Program-made: the position numbers and the translations under genes
Notes under the pieces: model-generated
The model's input: the letters and a program-made list of their open reading frames with translations, nothing else
The model's database searches: none
Told to the model about the DNA's origin: nothing
Shown here: positions 14,510 through 14,735 of the stretch, piece by piece
How positions within the stretch are numbered: the stretch's first letter is position 1
Layout of the letters: every line of letters begins with the position of its first letter
Assembly (NCBI GenBank): GCA_036337765.1
Contig: JAYZDP010000039.1
Location: forward strand, 1-14,735
Direction of reading: 5' to 3'
Length of the DNA stretch: 14,735 nucleotides
DNA from: JAYZDP01 sp036337765
GTDB lineage: Bacteria > Acidobacteriota > Thermoanaerobaculia > Multivoradales > Multivoraceae

Positions 14510-14518
14510 TGCTATCCT
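14510..14518 (+). promoter_or_regulatory. Candidate extended -10 element upstream of the kinase gene
   Basis: TGCTATCCT at 14510-14518 has the TGn extension plus a TATCCT hexamer with four of six consensus bases; no matching -35 box lies 17 bases upstream. Transcription would begin near 14525, just ahead of ATG 14541 and downstream of ATG 14504, which argues against the latter as the kinase start. Confidence 0.25.
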
Positions 14519-14540
14519 AGGCGACAAAACCATCGACGAC

Positions 14541-14735
14541 ATGGCCAAGGAAAAACCCGTCGCTCTCGAGCAGGCGAGCATCCTCTCTCAGACCGAGATC
14601 CAAGCACTCCGGGACGTCCAAATGGCATCCATCGGCGAAACCGGCACTACCGCATCGTCGAGAAGCTCGGCGAGGGCGGCATGGGAGTCGTGTACAAGGC
14701 CGAGGATACGCGCCTGCGCCGCTTCGTGGCGCTGA
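14541..14735 (+). CDS. 5' end of a Hanks-type Ser/Thr protein kinase gene with an apparent frameshift (partial)
   Basis: Bases 14645-14734 encode HYRIVEKLGEGGMGVVYKAE and then DTRLRRFVAL. This is the glycine-rich ATP loop (G-E-G-G-M-G-V-V-Y-K-A) and the run-up to the ATP-binding Lys of PknB-like kinases; the window ends at that Lys codon. This frame has no usable start nearby: upstream to ATG 14504 it reads as Arg-rich sequence. The frame beginning at ATG 14541 (MAKEKPVALEQ) looks coding, and its internal ATG 14622 reads MASIGET, the usual short lead into HYRI, but it loses the kinase frame at about 14641-14645 and meets TGA at 14733. Adding one base there joins the frames. So either a real one-base deletion or a sequence error is present. 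The kinase identity is secure; the start is not. Confidence 0.75.
   Translation: MAKEKPVALEQASILSQTEIQALRDVQMASIGETGTTASSRSSARAAWESCTRPRIRACAASWR

Noticed and set aside
14541..14621. Resemblance of ILSQTEIQAL to the FliM N-terminal motif (ILSQxEIDAL)
   Set aside because: It is short and isolated, with no flagellar genes nearby, and a kinase domain follows directly; treated as coincidence.

Overview
The window is GC-rich bacterial chromosome with tightly packed genes, several with 4-14 bp gaps or overlaps. No rRNA, tRNA, CRISPR array, integrase or insertion sequence was seen. The gene mix suggests a soil or marine heterotroph: a luciferase-type F420-family oxidoreductase, a lysine-rich histone H1-like protein, a Hanks-type kinase, a lipase maturation factor-like protein, an acyl-D-amino-acid deacylase-type amidohydrolase and an ACAD10/11-type phosphotransferase. 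Acidobacteriota or a similar deep lineage fits best; this is an inference from gene content, not a phylogenetic result.

Left part (1-2680). The 3' end of an amidohydrolase gene (+) converges on and overlaps a three-gene minus-strand operon. In transcription order this encodes a small VOC protein, a short-chain dehydrogenase (TTG start) and an exported beta-lactamase-family serine hydrolase. The operon diverges from the next block across about 110 bp.

Middle left (2790-6929, +). A co-directional run encodes an APH-fold phosphotransferase, a lipase maturation factor-like membrane protein interrupted by an in-frame TAG, uracil phosphoribosyltransferase (upp), and a luciferase-like F420-type oxidoreductase whose start overlaps the end of upp.

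Centre (6930-7447). A non-coding stretch of about 180 bp carries an 18-bp tandem repeat with dyad symmetry, a candidate promoter and a perfect hairpin. It leads into a gene for an 85-residue histone H1-like protein built from two nearly identical 93-bp units. A strong intrinsic terminator follows. This is the most unusual part of the window.

Middle right (7457-9671, -). An MFS permease of the nucleoside-permease type and a Tat-exported TIM-barrel isomerase-like protein form an operon, probably for uptake and processing of a sugar or nucleoside-like compound.

Right (9724-14735). A plus-strand cluster encodes a gamma-glutamyltransferase-family hydrolase, a VOC protein and a propionyl-CoA synthetase-type ligase. 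It converges on and overlaps a minus-strand TrmJ-type RNA methyltransferase. At the edge is the start of a Ser/Thr kinase gene with an apparent one-base frameshift.

I found no convincing new multi-gene system. The points worth checking are the H1-like gene and its upstream repeats, the two reading-frame lesions, and a possible leaderless-start pattern.
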